From the NCBI GenBank assembly GCA_964406945.1, contig CAYOTO010000002.1, forward strand, positions 93,333 through 157,332: DNA of 64,000 nt, given 5' to 3'. Of the stretch, positions 53,724 to 62,655 are shown in pieces. Origin of the DNA: UBA2266 sp964406945. Its GTDB lineage: Bacteria > Planctomycetota > Phycisphaerae > Sedimentisphaerales > Anaerobacaceae. Under the pieces are notes generated by a model that was given only the letters and a program-made list of their open reading frames with translations, was not told the origin of the DNA and searched no databases. Within the stretch, counting starts at the first letter, position 1, and every line of letters begins with the position of its first letter. Position numbers and translations under genes: made by a program.

Positions 53724-53753
53724 TTGACATATACCGCTGAAATGCGGTATAAT
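53724..53753 (+). promoter_or_regulatory. Near-consensus sigma70 promoter of the C10 peptidase gene
   Basis: Perfect TTGACA (53724-53729), an 18-base spacer and perfect TATAAT (53748-53753). It is the best promoter match in the window, about 125 bases ahead of the coding start. Confidence 0.82.
53730..53751. promoter_or_regulatory. Palindromic operator inside the promoter
   Basis: TATACCGC (53730-53737) and GCGGTATA (53744-53751) form perfect 8-base arms around TGAAAT. The palindrome fills the spacer between -35 and -10 and covers the first bases of the -10 box, as expected for a repressor site. The same half-site recurs at 53637-53644. Confidence 0.5.
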
Positions 53754-53885
53754 TAAGCCTGAACAGGGTTATAGTTCGGACTGTTTGGGTGATGATCTGT
53801 GCCGCGATGAGCACATTCCGAACCTGTCTTACGATCTCTCAATACAAACCGGTCCGGCGGTTTTTCCTTGCAAAAGGAGGAGGCA

Positions 53886-56800
53886 ATCGCACGCAGAAGC
53901 CTGCTATTAAGTTTTGCTTGCGTTCTGTTTCTATTCTGCTGCGATACCGCGTCGGCGGCTCCCAGGTCCGCCGGCCAGGCTAGAAAGGCTGTGGCAGGAT
54001 GGCTTACGGGAGATGTGCGTCCGCTCGGCGCCGATATCGGCAGGCAAATCGGGCGCCTGCGAGCTTTCACGGATCAGTCAGGACGGCCCGCTTACTACGT
54101 GGTCCACTTGAAACCGACTGGTTTGGTCGTTGTCTCGGCGGATGACGAGATCGAGCCGATCATAGCTTTTTCCAAAAGCGACGACTACGAGTCCCTGCCT
54201 TCGAATCCATTGTTTTCACTTGTGAATCGGGATGTGCGAGCGCGAAAGAAGAACCTCAACAAAGCCCTGATTCAGAAAGACCGCAAGCGTAATAAACGCA
54301 GAAGATGGAATGAATTAGTTGAAAAAGGAGAGTCCGGCGATTCGACGACGACGCTTTCGGGAATGTCAACGCCTTCGGACATCCGCGTTCGGCCTCTGTT
54401 GCAGACCGCATGGGGCCAGAGTGTGGTCTGCAATGACGATTTCTTCAATTACTACACGCCGGGCAATTATCGCACCGGTTGCGTGGCCACCGCCATGGCT
54501 CAGCTCATGCGGCATCACCGCTATCCGACAGCCGGCGTCGGTTACAACACTTTCACGATCTGGGTGGACGGAAGAGTCTATTCGGCATACACTCTTGGCG
54601 GCAACGGCCAGGGTGATCCGTACAACTGGTCGGCGATGGTGCCCAATCCCGACTGCGGCTACAGTGAATCACAGCGAATCTCTATAGCTACGTTGTGTCA
54701 CGATGCGGGTATTTCGGTCAATACCAAGTACAGCAGTGTTGAATCCACAAGCGACACCTTAAAAGCGGCCGATGCGCTCAAAGAAACCTTCGGTTACGGG
54801 CATGCGGTAAAAGGCTACAACGATTCCAGAAACATCGGGTCCGGCCTTATCGCCATGATAAATCCGAACCTCGATGCCGGAGATCCGGTTATTCTCGGCA
54901 TCAACGGCGAGACGGGACATGCCGCGGTATGCGACGGTTACGGCTACATCGGCGGCACAATGTACCACCACCTGAATATGGGCTGGGGGGGATCCGGTGA
55001 TGCGTGGTATAATCTTCCCAATATCGACAGTTCCCCGGCGTACAGTTCCGTTCACAAGTGCATATACAACATCCGCGTAACATCCGACGGCGGCGAGGTT
55101 GTCAGCGGCCGCGTGCTCGACCACTTCGGAAGACCCGTGCCTAATCCAACTGTTTACGCACTGGCTCAGAACGGCGGCTACTATTTTACCGCAAGGTCGA
55201 ACGAGAGAGGAATATACGCCTTCGACAATCTCGACAGCGCCACCGATTACACCATCTTGCCGCTGGTACAGGGTTTCATATTCAGGCAGAAATCGATCAG
55301 GACCGGCATATCCGCCGACAATGAGCCGTTCAGCGGAAACATCTGGGGACTGACCTTCGTGGCGGAACCCCTGCAAATATCTACCGTCACTCCCTCCGAG
55401 GGTCCGACTGGTTCGCGTCTTCGCATATCGGGCAGAAACTTCGGCGACGAGCCCGGCCAGGTGATTTTCCCGGTCGGCAGGAAAGCCCGGGTCATCGATT
55501 GGAGCGATACTGTTGTATACTGCTCGGTCCCGGATGGGGCCGTCAGCGGTGGCGTGCGAATAGAAACCGCCGAGATGAATCTCAGCACTTCGATTTCGTT
55601 TTCAGTAACGGACCCGTGCGAAATAATCGTCGATCGTGCGACATATACACCTAATATTGAGAACGGAAGCGACCAGTTCCCCTTCGGGTCCATCGCTGCG
55701 GCACTGAGCACGGCATCAGAAGGGGACGTAATAACCGTCGAGCCCGGCACCTACTGGGAGAACCTCACTTTTCCAGGTCCCGACATTACCCTCACCAGCA
55801 GGGACCCGAACGACTCCGACTGCGTTGCTTCGACCGTTATAGACGCCAACGGTGCCGGATCAGCGGTAATATTCGACAAAGGCGAAAGTCCCGACTGCAC
55901 CTTGACCGGTTTCACAATTACGGGTGGACGGGCGTCCAGCGGCGGGGCGCTGCATTGTTCGGCATCCGATCCCACCATAAGCCGCTGCAACTTTGTCGCT
56001 AACCAGGCAGACGGGTCCGGCGGCGCGCTCTGGATCAACGATTTCAGTTTTCCGACTGTCTTCGGGTGTTCTTTTTCGAACAATGCGGCTGCCTACGGCG
56101 GCGCCATAGCAAATGAGATCAGCGCCCCGGGCATAAGCGACTGCATTTTCGTCGATAATTCCGCATCCCGGCAGGGCGGCGCGATATACAGCGAAGACGA
56201 CAGCGAGCCGCTGATCCGAAATTGTGATTTCACCGGCAATCATGCCGACGACAAAGGAGGTGCAATTGTCGCAGACCAAGGGGCCGCCCTGGTGGTCGAC
56301 TGCACCTTCTCCAAGAACACGGCCAATGGCAGAGGAGGCGCACTGTACCTTTCGCACAGTCCATCGAGCTATGTAAACTGCCGGTTCGTCGCAAACCGGG
56401 CCGAAGACGACGGAGGTGCCGCCGCAATCGCCAATGGTTCTCCGACCATGATCGGTTGCGTCTTTGCTTTGAATACGGCCGGCGACTGCGGCGGAGCCGC
56501 ATACAACTGGAATCGGTCTGCGCCCGCAATTTTAAACTGCACAATCGCCGGCAACTTCGCACCGAATACAGGCGGGATTTACAGCAATTTCTGTAACCCG
56601 GTAATCGCCAATTCTATCATTTATGGGAACGGCGACAACTCAGGCGACCGCTTCCAGGCCCAGTTGTCGGGCGGAAAGCCCTCCATAGACTATTGCTGCG
56701 TAGAAGGGCTCGGCGAAGCCGACATCGGGCAGGGCAATATCTCTGACGACCCCCTGTTCCTGCAACCGCCCGGTGACGGCGGCGACGGCATAGGCATCGG

Positions 56801-57827
56801 CGACAACGATTACCCGGGCGATCTGAGACTTGCTTCCGGTTCGCCGTGCCTGGATGCGGGCGACAACTCGATTTATCAACTTCCAGCTGATTCCGGAGAA
56901 CACACAGTTTTGACAGCCCCGCGTTTCGACGTCGAAGGCTTGCCCAGAAAACTCGATGCGCCGGCGGCGGCCGATACGGGCGTCGGGCAGGACCCGCTGA
57001 TGGATATTGGCGCACACGAGTACGCGAGCATTGTGTCGCACTGGAAACTCGATGAGTCCGCCGGGAACACCGCCTTTGATGCCGCCGGCGAAAACGACGG
57101 TACTCTGGCAAACGGCCCCGTGCAACTGCCCGGCTATGGCAGATTCGGCGGATCAGTGTTCTTCGATTCACAGGACGATTACATTTCCATTAGCAACGAA
57201 GACCAATTCGACTTCCGGGACGCCGTTACCGTCTCCGCCTGGATAAATCCTGTTTCCGTGGATAAGAATTGGATGGCGATCGTAACAAAAGGCGATTCCG
57301 CATGGCGTTTGTCCTTCTTCCAAAAACAGCGGCGTATACATTTTGCGGTCACCGGCCCGCCGGAATACTACAGCATAGAGTCTCAAACACAGATCCCAAC
57401 CGGAAACTGGACTCACGTTTGCGGTACTTACGACGGCAGATACATGCGTGTATATGTAAACGGAATCGAGGACCCGGCAAGCCCGGTCAGATTCGAAGGC
57501 GACATCACGACAAACGACCGGAATGTTTTCATAGGCGAAAACTCCGAGAAACCGGGGCGTGTGTTCAATGGGATGATCGACGATGTGCGGATCTACAACT
57601 ACGCACTGTCCGCGGACCAGGTCCGTCGACTGCAATGCGAATATCCCAGCAAAGCGGATATCAACAACGACTGCCGCGTCGACATGCGTGATCTGGCCAT
57701 TCTCGGAGCAGACTGGCTGCACACCGGAACCGCCGGCGCCGACATCGCACCGGGCTACGGCGACGGACGAGTCGATACCATGGACCTGGCCGCGATCAGT
57801 CAGGCCTGGCTCAGTACCGGCCCCTGA
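53886..57827 (+). CDS. Secreted C10 (streptopain-like) peptidase with IPT, beta-helix, LamG and dockerin modules
   Basis: A 1314-residue exoprotein. In order: signal peptide (about 1-25, RRSLLLSFACVLF), a Spi-like propeptide (about 30-130), the C10 cysteine-protease domain with catalytic C199 in TGCVATAMAQL and H345 in GETGHAAVCDGY, followed by HLNMGWGGSGD. Then come a carboxypeptidase-regulatory-like strand region, an IPT/TIG domain (STVTPSEGPTGSRLRISG), a long beta-helix with GGA turns (about 580-950), a LamG-like jellyroll (about 1050-1240), and a C-terminal dockerin-like pair (DINNDCRVDMRDLAILGADW). The start is unclear: a strong AAAAGGAGGAGG site at 53872-53883 points to ATC at 53886, while the only usual codon in frame is TTG at 53868. 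Expected role: extracellular proteolysis with substrate or scaffold binding. Confidence 0.85.
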   Translation: MARRSLLLSFACVLFLFCCDTASAAPRSAGQARKAVAGWLTGDVRPLGADIGRQIGRLRAFTDQSGRPAYYVVHLKPTGLVVVSADDEIEPIIAFSKSDDYESLPSNPLFSLVNRDVRARKKNLNKALIQKDRKRNKRRRWNELVEKGESGDSTTTLSGMSTPSDIRVRPLLQTAWGQSVVCNDDFFNYYTPGNYRTGCVATAMAQLMRHHRYPTAGVGYNTFTIWVDGRVYSAYTLGGNGQGDPYNWSAMVPNPDCGYSESQRISIATLCHDAGISVNTKYSSVESTSDTLKAADALKETFGYGHAVKGYNDSRNIGSGLIAMINPNLDAGDPVILGINGETGHAAVCDGYGYIGGTMYHHLNMGWGGSGDAWYNLPNIDSSPAYSSVHKCIYNIRVTSDGGEVVSGRVLDHFGRPVPNPTVYALAQNGGYYFTARSNERGIYAFDNLDSATDYTILPLVQGFIFRQKSIRTGISADNEPFSGNIWGLTFVAEPLQISTVTPSEGPTGSRLRISGRNFGDEPGQVIFPVGRKARVIDWSDTVVYCSVPDGAVSGGVRIETAEMNLSTSISFSVTDPCEIIVDRATYTPNIENGSDQFPFGSIAAALSTASEGDVITVEPGTYWENLTFPGPDITLTSRDPNDSDCVASTVIDANGAGSAVIFDKGESPDCTLTGFTITGGRASSGGALHCSASDPTISRCNFVANQADGSGGALWINDFSFPTVFGCSFSNNAAAYGGAIANEISAPGISDCIFVDNSASRQGGAIYSEDDSEPLIRNCDFTGNHADDKGGAIVADQGAALVVDCTFSKNTANGRGGALYLSHSPSSYVNCRFVANRAEDDGGAAAIANGSPTMIGCVFALNTAGDCGGAAYNWNRSAPAILNCTIAGNFAPNTGGIYSNFCNPVIANSIIYGNGDNSGDRFQAQLSGGKPSIDYCCVEGLGEADIGQGNISDDPLFLQPPGDGGDGIGIGDNDYPGDLRLASGSPCLDAGDNSIYQLPADSGEHTVLTAPRFDVEGLPRKLDAPAAADTGVGQDPLMDIGAHEYASIVSHWKLDESAGNTAFDAAGENDGTLANGPVQLPGYGRFGGSVFFDSQDDYISISNEDQFDFRDAVTVSAWINPVSVDKNWMAIVTKGDSAWRLSFFQKQRRIHFAVTGPPEYYSIESQTQIPTGNWTHVCGTYDGRYMRVYVNGIEDPASPVRFEGDITTNDRNVFIGENSEKPGRVFNGMIDDVRIYNYALSADQVRRLQCEYPSKADINNDCRVDMRDLAILGADWLHTGTAGADIAPGYGDGRVDTMDLAAISQAWLSTGP

Positions 57828-57973
57828 TCCGATTTCCGTAATCCGACGAACGTCACATCGATGATTTCTGCAGACTCCCGAGCAGGCTATTGCATAGCCG
57901 CCCGTGATTCGCTACTCTGCAGGGATTATTCAGTATGCCAAGAAACCCGGCAACCCAGTCAGGACAGCAGAAC

Positions 57974-59068
57974 ATGCACAAGCACCGAATCAAAATACCG
58001 TCAAAAGAAGCCTCGTCGTACGATATCTGCGTTGGAACGGACATTTTGAGTTCGCTCTGGTCAACGATAGACCGCGATTTCCACACGGCCAAACCGTTCA
58101 TAGTTACAGACGAAGACCTCGTCGACGCCGGCCATCTGCAAACTCTGACCGATAGCAAACAAATTCCGGCTTTCGTTATCAGCCCGCCCGGCGAGAAGTC
58201 CAAGACAGTCGATACGGCTATTGCCGTAGTTGAGGCGATGGAAAAGGCGTACCTGGGCAGAGACGCCCTGGTAATCGCGCTCGGGGGCGGAACAGTCGGA
58301 GATATCGCGGGATTCGCCGCTGCGGTTTTCAAACGCGGGGTACCGGTTGTTCAGATCCCCACGACCACTCTGGCTCAGGCGGATTCGGCCGTCGGCGGCA
58401 AAACAGGCGTCGATTCTTCCGTAAGCAAAAACGCATTCGGGGCTTTCTGGCATCCTGCGGCTGTCTACGTAGACGTTGCGACTCTGAAGACTCTCGATGA
58501 CCGCCAGTTTCGGGCCGGACTGGTCGAATCGGTGAAGCACGGCCTAATCGCCGATTCCGAATATTTCGAGTTCATCGAGGCCAATCTCGACGCTATTCTT
58601 GCCCGCGAAACCGGCATACTCGAGCAAATTGCTCTCTCGAATTGCAGAATAAAAGGGGCGGTGGTTGAGGCCGATCCGACCGAGCTAAATCAGCGGCGCA
58701 TGCTCAACTACGGCCACACAGTCGGCCACGCGGTTGAGGCCGCTTCCGGGTTCGACCTGCTGCACGGAGAAGCAGTTGCCATAGGCATTATCGCGGCCGG
58801 CATGATAGAAGAACAGATGCAACTTGCTGCCGAGCCCAGGCTTAACAGAATCCGTTCATTGCTCGAAAAACTTGGTGTTCCGGTCGAATCGCCGCCAGGC
58901 ATATCGCCCGAAAATCTCATGGAACTGCTAAAACACGACAAAAAGGCCGTAAATGCCTGGCCAAAGTTCGTCCTTGTTGATAAAATAGGGCGTGTTTTCA
59001 CGGAAGAGGACCAGTATGCGGTTCAGGTCTCTCCAGAACTCGTAAGGAACGTATTGAAAAAGCTTTAG
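57974..59068 (+). CDS. aroB: 3-dehydroquinate synthase
   Basis: The second enzyme of the shikimate pathway converts DAHP to 3-dehydroquinate using NAD and a divalent metal. Motifs seen: PGEKSKTVDTA, LGGGTVGDIAGFAAAVFKRG, PTTTLAQADSAVGGKTGVD, and the metal-binding histidines in NYGHTVGHAVE and LLHGEAVAIG. ATG 57974 gives 364 residues, the usual length; ATG 57935 would add 13. The gene begins 146 bases after the C10 peptidase and is followed 20 bases later by the aldolase gene. Confidence 0.95.
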   Translation: MHKHRIKIPSKEASSYDICVGTDILSSLWSTIDRDFHTAKPFIVTDEDLVDAGHLQTLTDSKQIPAFVISPPGEKSKTVDTAIAVVEAMEKAYLGRDALVIALGGGTVGDIAGFAAAVFKRGVPVVQIPTTTLAQADSAVGGKTGVDSSVSKNAFGAFWHPAAVYVDVATLKTLDDRQFRAGLVESVKHGLIADSEYFEFIEANLDAILARETGILEQIALSNCRIKGAVVEADPTELNQRRMLNYGHTVGHAVEAASGFDLLHGEAVAIGIIAAGMIEEQMQLAAEPRLNRIRSLLEKLGVPVESPPGISPENLMELLKHDKKAVNAWPKFVLVDKIGRVFTEEDQYAVQVSPELVRNVLKKL

Positions 59069-59088
59069 AAGAATATTGAGAGCGAAAA

Positions 59089-60033
59089 ATGTACAGACCC
59101 GAAATTAAGGTACTCGACTGCACAATCCGAGACGGCGGACTTATAAACGACCATTTCTTCAGCGATGAATTCGTCCGTGCCGCCTATAAAGCCCTGTCAA
59201 GAAGCGGTATCGACTATATGGAAATGGGCTACAGAAGCAGCCGCGAACTGTTCCCCGAAGCGGATTTCGGGCCCTGGAAATACTGCGACGACGAGAAAAT
59301 CGCTGAAATAATTGACGGGATCGAGTCGGACCTCAAGATATCGATTATGGTCGACGCATACCGCGTCCGCGAGCAGACATTCGCCCCGGCCGACGAAAGC
59401 CCGGTCGATATGATTCGTTCGGCTGTCTACATAAAAGACATCGACAAAGGCATAGAACTGACGGAAAAATGCCACGATTTAGGTTATGAAACCACCGTAA
59501 ACATCATGGCGGTCAGCAAGGAAATAGAGCCTGACATCGTCGAAGCGCTGGATCAGCTTGCAAAATGCCCGGTGGACGTTGTCTACGTGGTCGACAGCTT
59601 CGGCAGCATGTACTGTGAGCAGATCGAATACCTCGTCAAGCTGTACAGAGACCATCTGCCCGGCAAGGAAATCGGCATCCATTGCCACAACAATCAGCAA
59701 CTCGCTTTTGGGAATACCATAGAGGGCATCATACACAACGCGAACTACGTGGACGGTTCGCTGTACGGAATCGGAAGAGGCGCCGGCAACTGCTGCCTCG
59801 AGCTTCTCATGGGCTTTCTGAAGAACCCGAAGTTCGATCTGGTTCCCATACTTCGCATGATCCAGGACCAGATGATACCCATGCTCGATGAAATCGAGTG
59901 GGGCTATATGATCCCCTACATGATCACCGGCGCACTGAACGAACACCCGCGCTCGGCTATCGCCATGCGAAAGACCGAGGACAAGGACAAATACGCTGAG
60001 TTTTATCAGGAGATGCGGCAGACTATCGACTGA
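59089..60033 (+). CDS. DRE-TIM metallolyase (HMG-CoA lyase/hydroxyoxovalerate aldolase-like)
   Basis: A 314-residue TIM-barrel enzyme with the DRE-TIM signature: LDCTIRDGGLIND at the first strand (metal- and substrate-binding Asp and Arg) and the metal-binding histidines in GIHCHNNQQLAFGN. The C-terminal region lacks the DmpG communication domain. Members of this shorter type are annotated as aldolase catalytic domain proteins of unknown substrate. Twenty bases behind aroB, so probably in one transcript. Confidence 0.87.
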   Translation: MYRPEIKVLDCTIRDGGLINDHFFSDEFVRAAYKALSRSGIDYMEMGYRSSRELFPEADFGPWKYCDDEKIAEIIDGIESDLKISIMVDAYRVREQTFAPADESPVDMIRSAVYIKDIDKGIELTEKCHDLGYETTVNIMAVSKEIEPDIVEALDQLAKCPVDVVYVVDSFGSMYCEQIEYLVKLYRDHLPGKEIGIHCHNNQQLAFGNTIEGIIHNANYVDGSLYGIGRGAGNCCLELLMGFLKNPKFDLVPILRMIQDQMIPMLDEIEWGYMIPYMITGALNEHPRSAIAMRKTEDKDKYAEFYQEMRQTID

Positions 60034-60275
60034 GCGCCCCTAAACCGGCTTCAGAGCAGATCGTGTTGCATTCTTCCGACGGACTTATCCTATCGGCGGG
60101 ACTGCATAAGCGGTTTTTGTCTGATTACGACGGTTTTGCACCTTTTTCGCACTTTTCATAAGTAAAACTGATGCAAAACTGGCCAGCCGCGCCGGATTTT
60201 GCTTGCCCGCTACCCGCCCTGAAAAGTTATGATGGATGTGGAAGTATCCGATGCGAAAGGTTCAGGAGCAATCTC

Positions 60276-61277
60276 ATGTCCGACAAACTTGACCGCCGCG
60301 ACCTGATTAGAAAATCCCTGGCTGCCTCAGCGGGCGCCGCAGTGGGGCTAAGTCTCGAAGAAAAGGCCCTGCTTGTGCGAAGAACGGACCGTGGGTCAAC
60401 GGCGGCGCGCAAAGGCGCTGCCGCGGGAATGCCGACCGGCAAAATCGGCGATGTGGAAATAAGCAGGATTATCTGTGGCGGAAACCTCATAAACGGTTTC
60501 GCCCACGACCGCGACCTGATCTATGTCTCATCTCTGCTGCGGCACTACTTCACCGACGAGAAGATCATGGAAACATGGGAGCTTTGTGAGGAGGTGGGCA
60601 TAAATACCATGATTTCCACCGTACACAGTCCCTATGCCGACGGCCGCGACCCCACAATCCGCGTCGTCAGGAGATATTACGACGAATTCGGAGGCAAGAT
60701 CAAGTGGATCGCCCAGTGTTTTCCCTCGGATGACGATCTGTACGGGAGGGTGAAAGTCGCCGTCGAAAACGGCGCAGCCGGCGCGTTTATCCAGGGCCAG
60801 GTTGCCGATATGTGGGTGCTCCACGAGCGTATGGACGACATTGCCAGGGTAGTCGATTTTATCAGAGACAAAGGCCTGATTGCCGGGGTCGCCTGCCATT
60901 CGATCGAAGTTCCCATTGCCTGTGAAAAAGCCGGTCTCGACGTGGACTTCTATATGAAAACGCTGCACAAGCCGGATTACTGGTCGGCAACCCCCGAAGC
61001 CGGCCAGCCTCCTTTCGTACTGCCGCCGTTCGACAATATGTGGTCGCTGACACCCGAAAAGACCATCGAGTTCATGGAAACGGTAGACAAGCCGTGGATT
61101 GCCTACAAGGTGCTGGCTGCCGGGGCAATCCATCCGCGCGACGGCTTCAAATACGCCTTCGACGGCGGGGCGGATTTTGCGTGTGTCGGAATGCTCGATT
61201 TTCAGGTAAGAGAAGACGCTATCATAGCCAAAGACACCATCGCCAAAGCCAGCCGAAAACGACCCTGGCGGGCGTGA
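60276..61277 (+). CDS. Tat-signal TIM-barrel protein (aldo/keto-reductase-like)
   Basis: A 333-residue protein beginning with a twin-arginine signal (DRRDLIRKSLAASAGAAVGL), so it is probably exported folded by the Tat system encoded at 19.6-21.7 kb. The remainder looks like a degenerate aldo/keto reductase or related barrel: ISRIICGGNLINGFAHDRD, FIRDKGLIAGVACHS and VDKPWIAYKVLAAGAIHPRD. The usual AKR catalytic tetrad cannot be placed. An AGGAG ribosome site lies 8 bases before ATG 60276. Thirty bases precede the next gene. Confidence 0.7.
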   Translation: MSDKLDRRDLIRKSLAASAGAAVGLSLEEKALLVRRTDRGSTAARKGAAAGMPTGKIGDVEISRIICGGNLINGFAHDRDLIYVSSLLRHYFTDEKIMETWELCEEVGINTMISTVHSPYADGRDPTIRVVRRYYDEFGGKIKWIAQCFPSDDDLYGRVKVAVENGAAGAFIQGQVADMWVLHERMDDIARVVDFIRDKGLIAGVACHSIEVPIACEKAGLDVDFYMKTLHKPDYWSATPEAGQPPFVLPPFDNMWSLTPEKTIEFMETVDKPWIAYKVLAAGAIHPRDGFKYAFDGGADFACVGMLDFQVREDAIIAKDTIAKASRKRPWRA

Positions 61278-61306
61278 AATACTGCTAATCACGAAGGAGC
61301 GTGTAA

Positions 61307-62587
61307 ATGCGATTATTAGTCCTGGCTGGAGTTATCTTAACGACCGTATTCGCCATCGTATCGGTTCAGGCGGATGTACCGGCCCGCATCGGAGGCGGCA
61401 ATGTCCCGCCAGGAGCTGATAAAGCCAAGTTCGCCGCCCTGAACGCCGTCGGTGCGGGCATGTGCAGGATTCCGATCTCGCCGAACGACTACTACCGCGA
61501 CGGCAGGGCCACTCCCGAGAAAGCTGACGCAGCCGTCCTCATGGCCCACGAACACGGCATTACGCCGATGTTTCTGTTCGAATATTACACCCGCTGGAAC
61601 GATAATCTGGGCGGTTACGATAAGTGGCATGCGATCGGGCGCGGATTCGCCGAGAGATTCGGTCCCGACAGCGACTTCCTGACGTCCAGGGGCATCAAAG
61701 ATTGGGGCGTTTGCTTTTACAGTGCGGTAAACGAACCTATGTGGCGAAGCAATAACCCGACGCCTATCGATCCGAATGCATACGCGGCGGCTATGGAAGG
61801 GCTGGCGGACGGCGTTCACAGCATCAATCCCGGTCTGAAAGTCAGTCCCGGCGGTTATCAGGAGGTGCCGCTGTTCCAGGACAAGAACCCGTACATCAGA
61901 GCCGTCGTTCGGCTTTACAACGAGCAAAAACTTCATGCTGTCGACATCCATCGCTACTGGGATGTCGAATACGTACCCATGGAAGGCTCGGATAAGCATT
62001 CGCTGGCCAACCAGTTTCTCGAAACCAAACGCCGCCTGGGAATTACGGCCGAGGTGAAATTCTATACGACCGAGATGAACTTCAAGAAGCGGCTTATCGA
62101 CGAGGATAAAGCTGCCAGGGGGTTCCTTACCGCCTTGTGGGATGCTTTGACTGTAGTCGATGAGGACGGCAAGCCGGTAACCGAATTCGTCCTGCCCTGG
62201 AACATCTTCAATACCGCCGAGCGGGACGACCATTACGGAATGTGCACGCGGCTGTCCCCCTGGACTCCAAACGCCCGCGGCAAAGTCCTTCGCGACCTTT
62301 GTCGCCTGACTGACGGAATGGAGATTGTCTGGGCCGATCCGCACAAGTCGGGCGTTACGGTGCTCGAGGGAAAAGGCCGCAAACTGACAGTCTGGCAGAA
62401 CCGAAAAGGCTGGACCGACAAACCCGGATCGACCTTCGAACTGACCGACCTGCCCCCGGCAGCCAAAAGAGTTGAAATCCACACCTGTAAAGGCCTGCAC
62501 AAAACAGTCCCAACAGGCCATTCGCAATCAATCACACTCAAAAACCTCCCCCAGAGCCAGACCCTAATGTTCCTAAGAACCGATTGA
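61307..62587 (+). CDS. Secreted clan-A glycoside hydrolase-like protein
   Basis: A 426-residue exported protein (signal peptide about 1-22). The fold resembles GH39/GH5-type (beta/alpha)8 barrels: a probable acid/base Glu in CFYSAVNEPMW and a probable nucleophile Glu in KFYTTEMNF. The last 90 residues look like a beta-sandwich. Substrate not identifiable. A GAAGGAG ribosome site lies 8 bases before the ATG. It follows the Tat-signal barrel protein by 29 bases and is likely cotranscribed. Confidence 0.72.
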   Translation: MRLLVLAGVILTTVFAIVSVQADVPARIGGGNVPPGADKAKFAALNAVGAGMCRIPISPNDYYRDGRATPEKADAAVLMAHEHGITPMFLFEYYTRWNDNLGGYDKWHAIGRGFAERFGPDSDFLTSRGIKDWGVCFYSAVNEPMWRSNNPTPIDPNAYAAAMEGLADGVHSINPGLKVSPGGYQEVPLFQDKNPYIRAVVRLYNEQKLHAVDIHRYWDVEYVPMEGSDKHSLANQFLETKRRLGITAEVKFYTTEMNFKKRLIDEDKAARGFLTALWDALTVVDEDGKPVTEFVLPWNIFNTAERDDHYGMCTRLSPWTPNARGKVLRDLCRLTDGMEIVWADPHKSGVTVLEGKGRKLTVWQNRKGWTDKPGSTFELTDLPPAAKRVEIHTCKGLHKTVPTGHSQSITLKNLPQSQTLMFLRTD

Positions 62588-62655
62588 GAACCCACTGTCC
62601 CAAGTACCTATTGAACACGTGCCAACGGAGGCGTGTTTGTTTCCTGGACCTGCAA

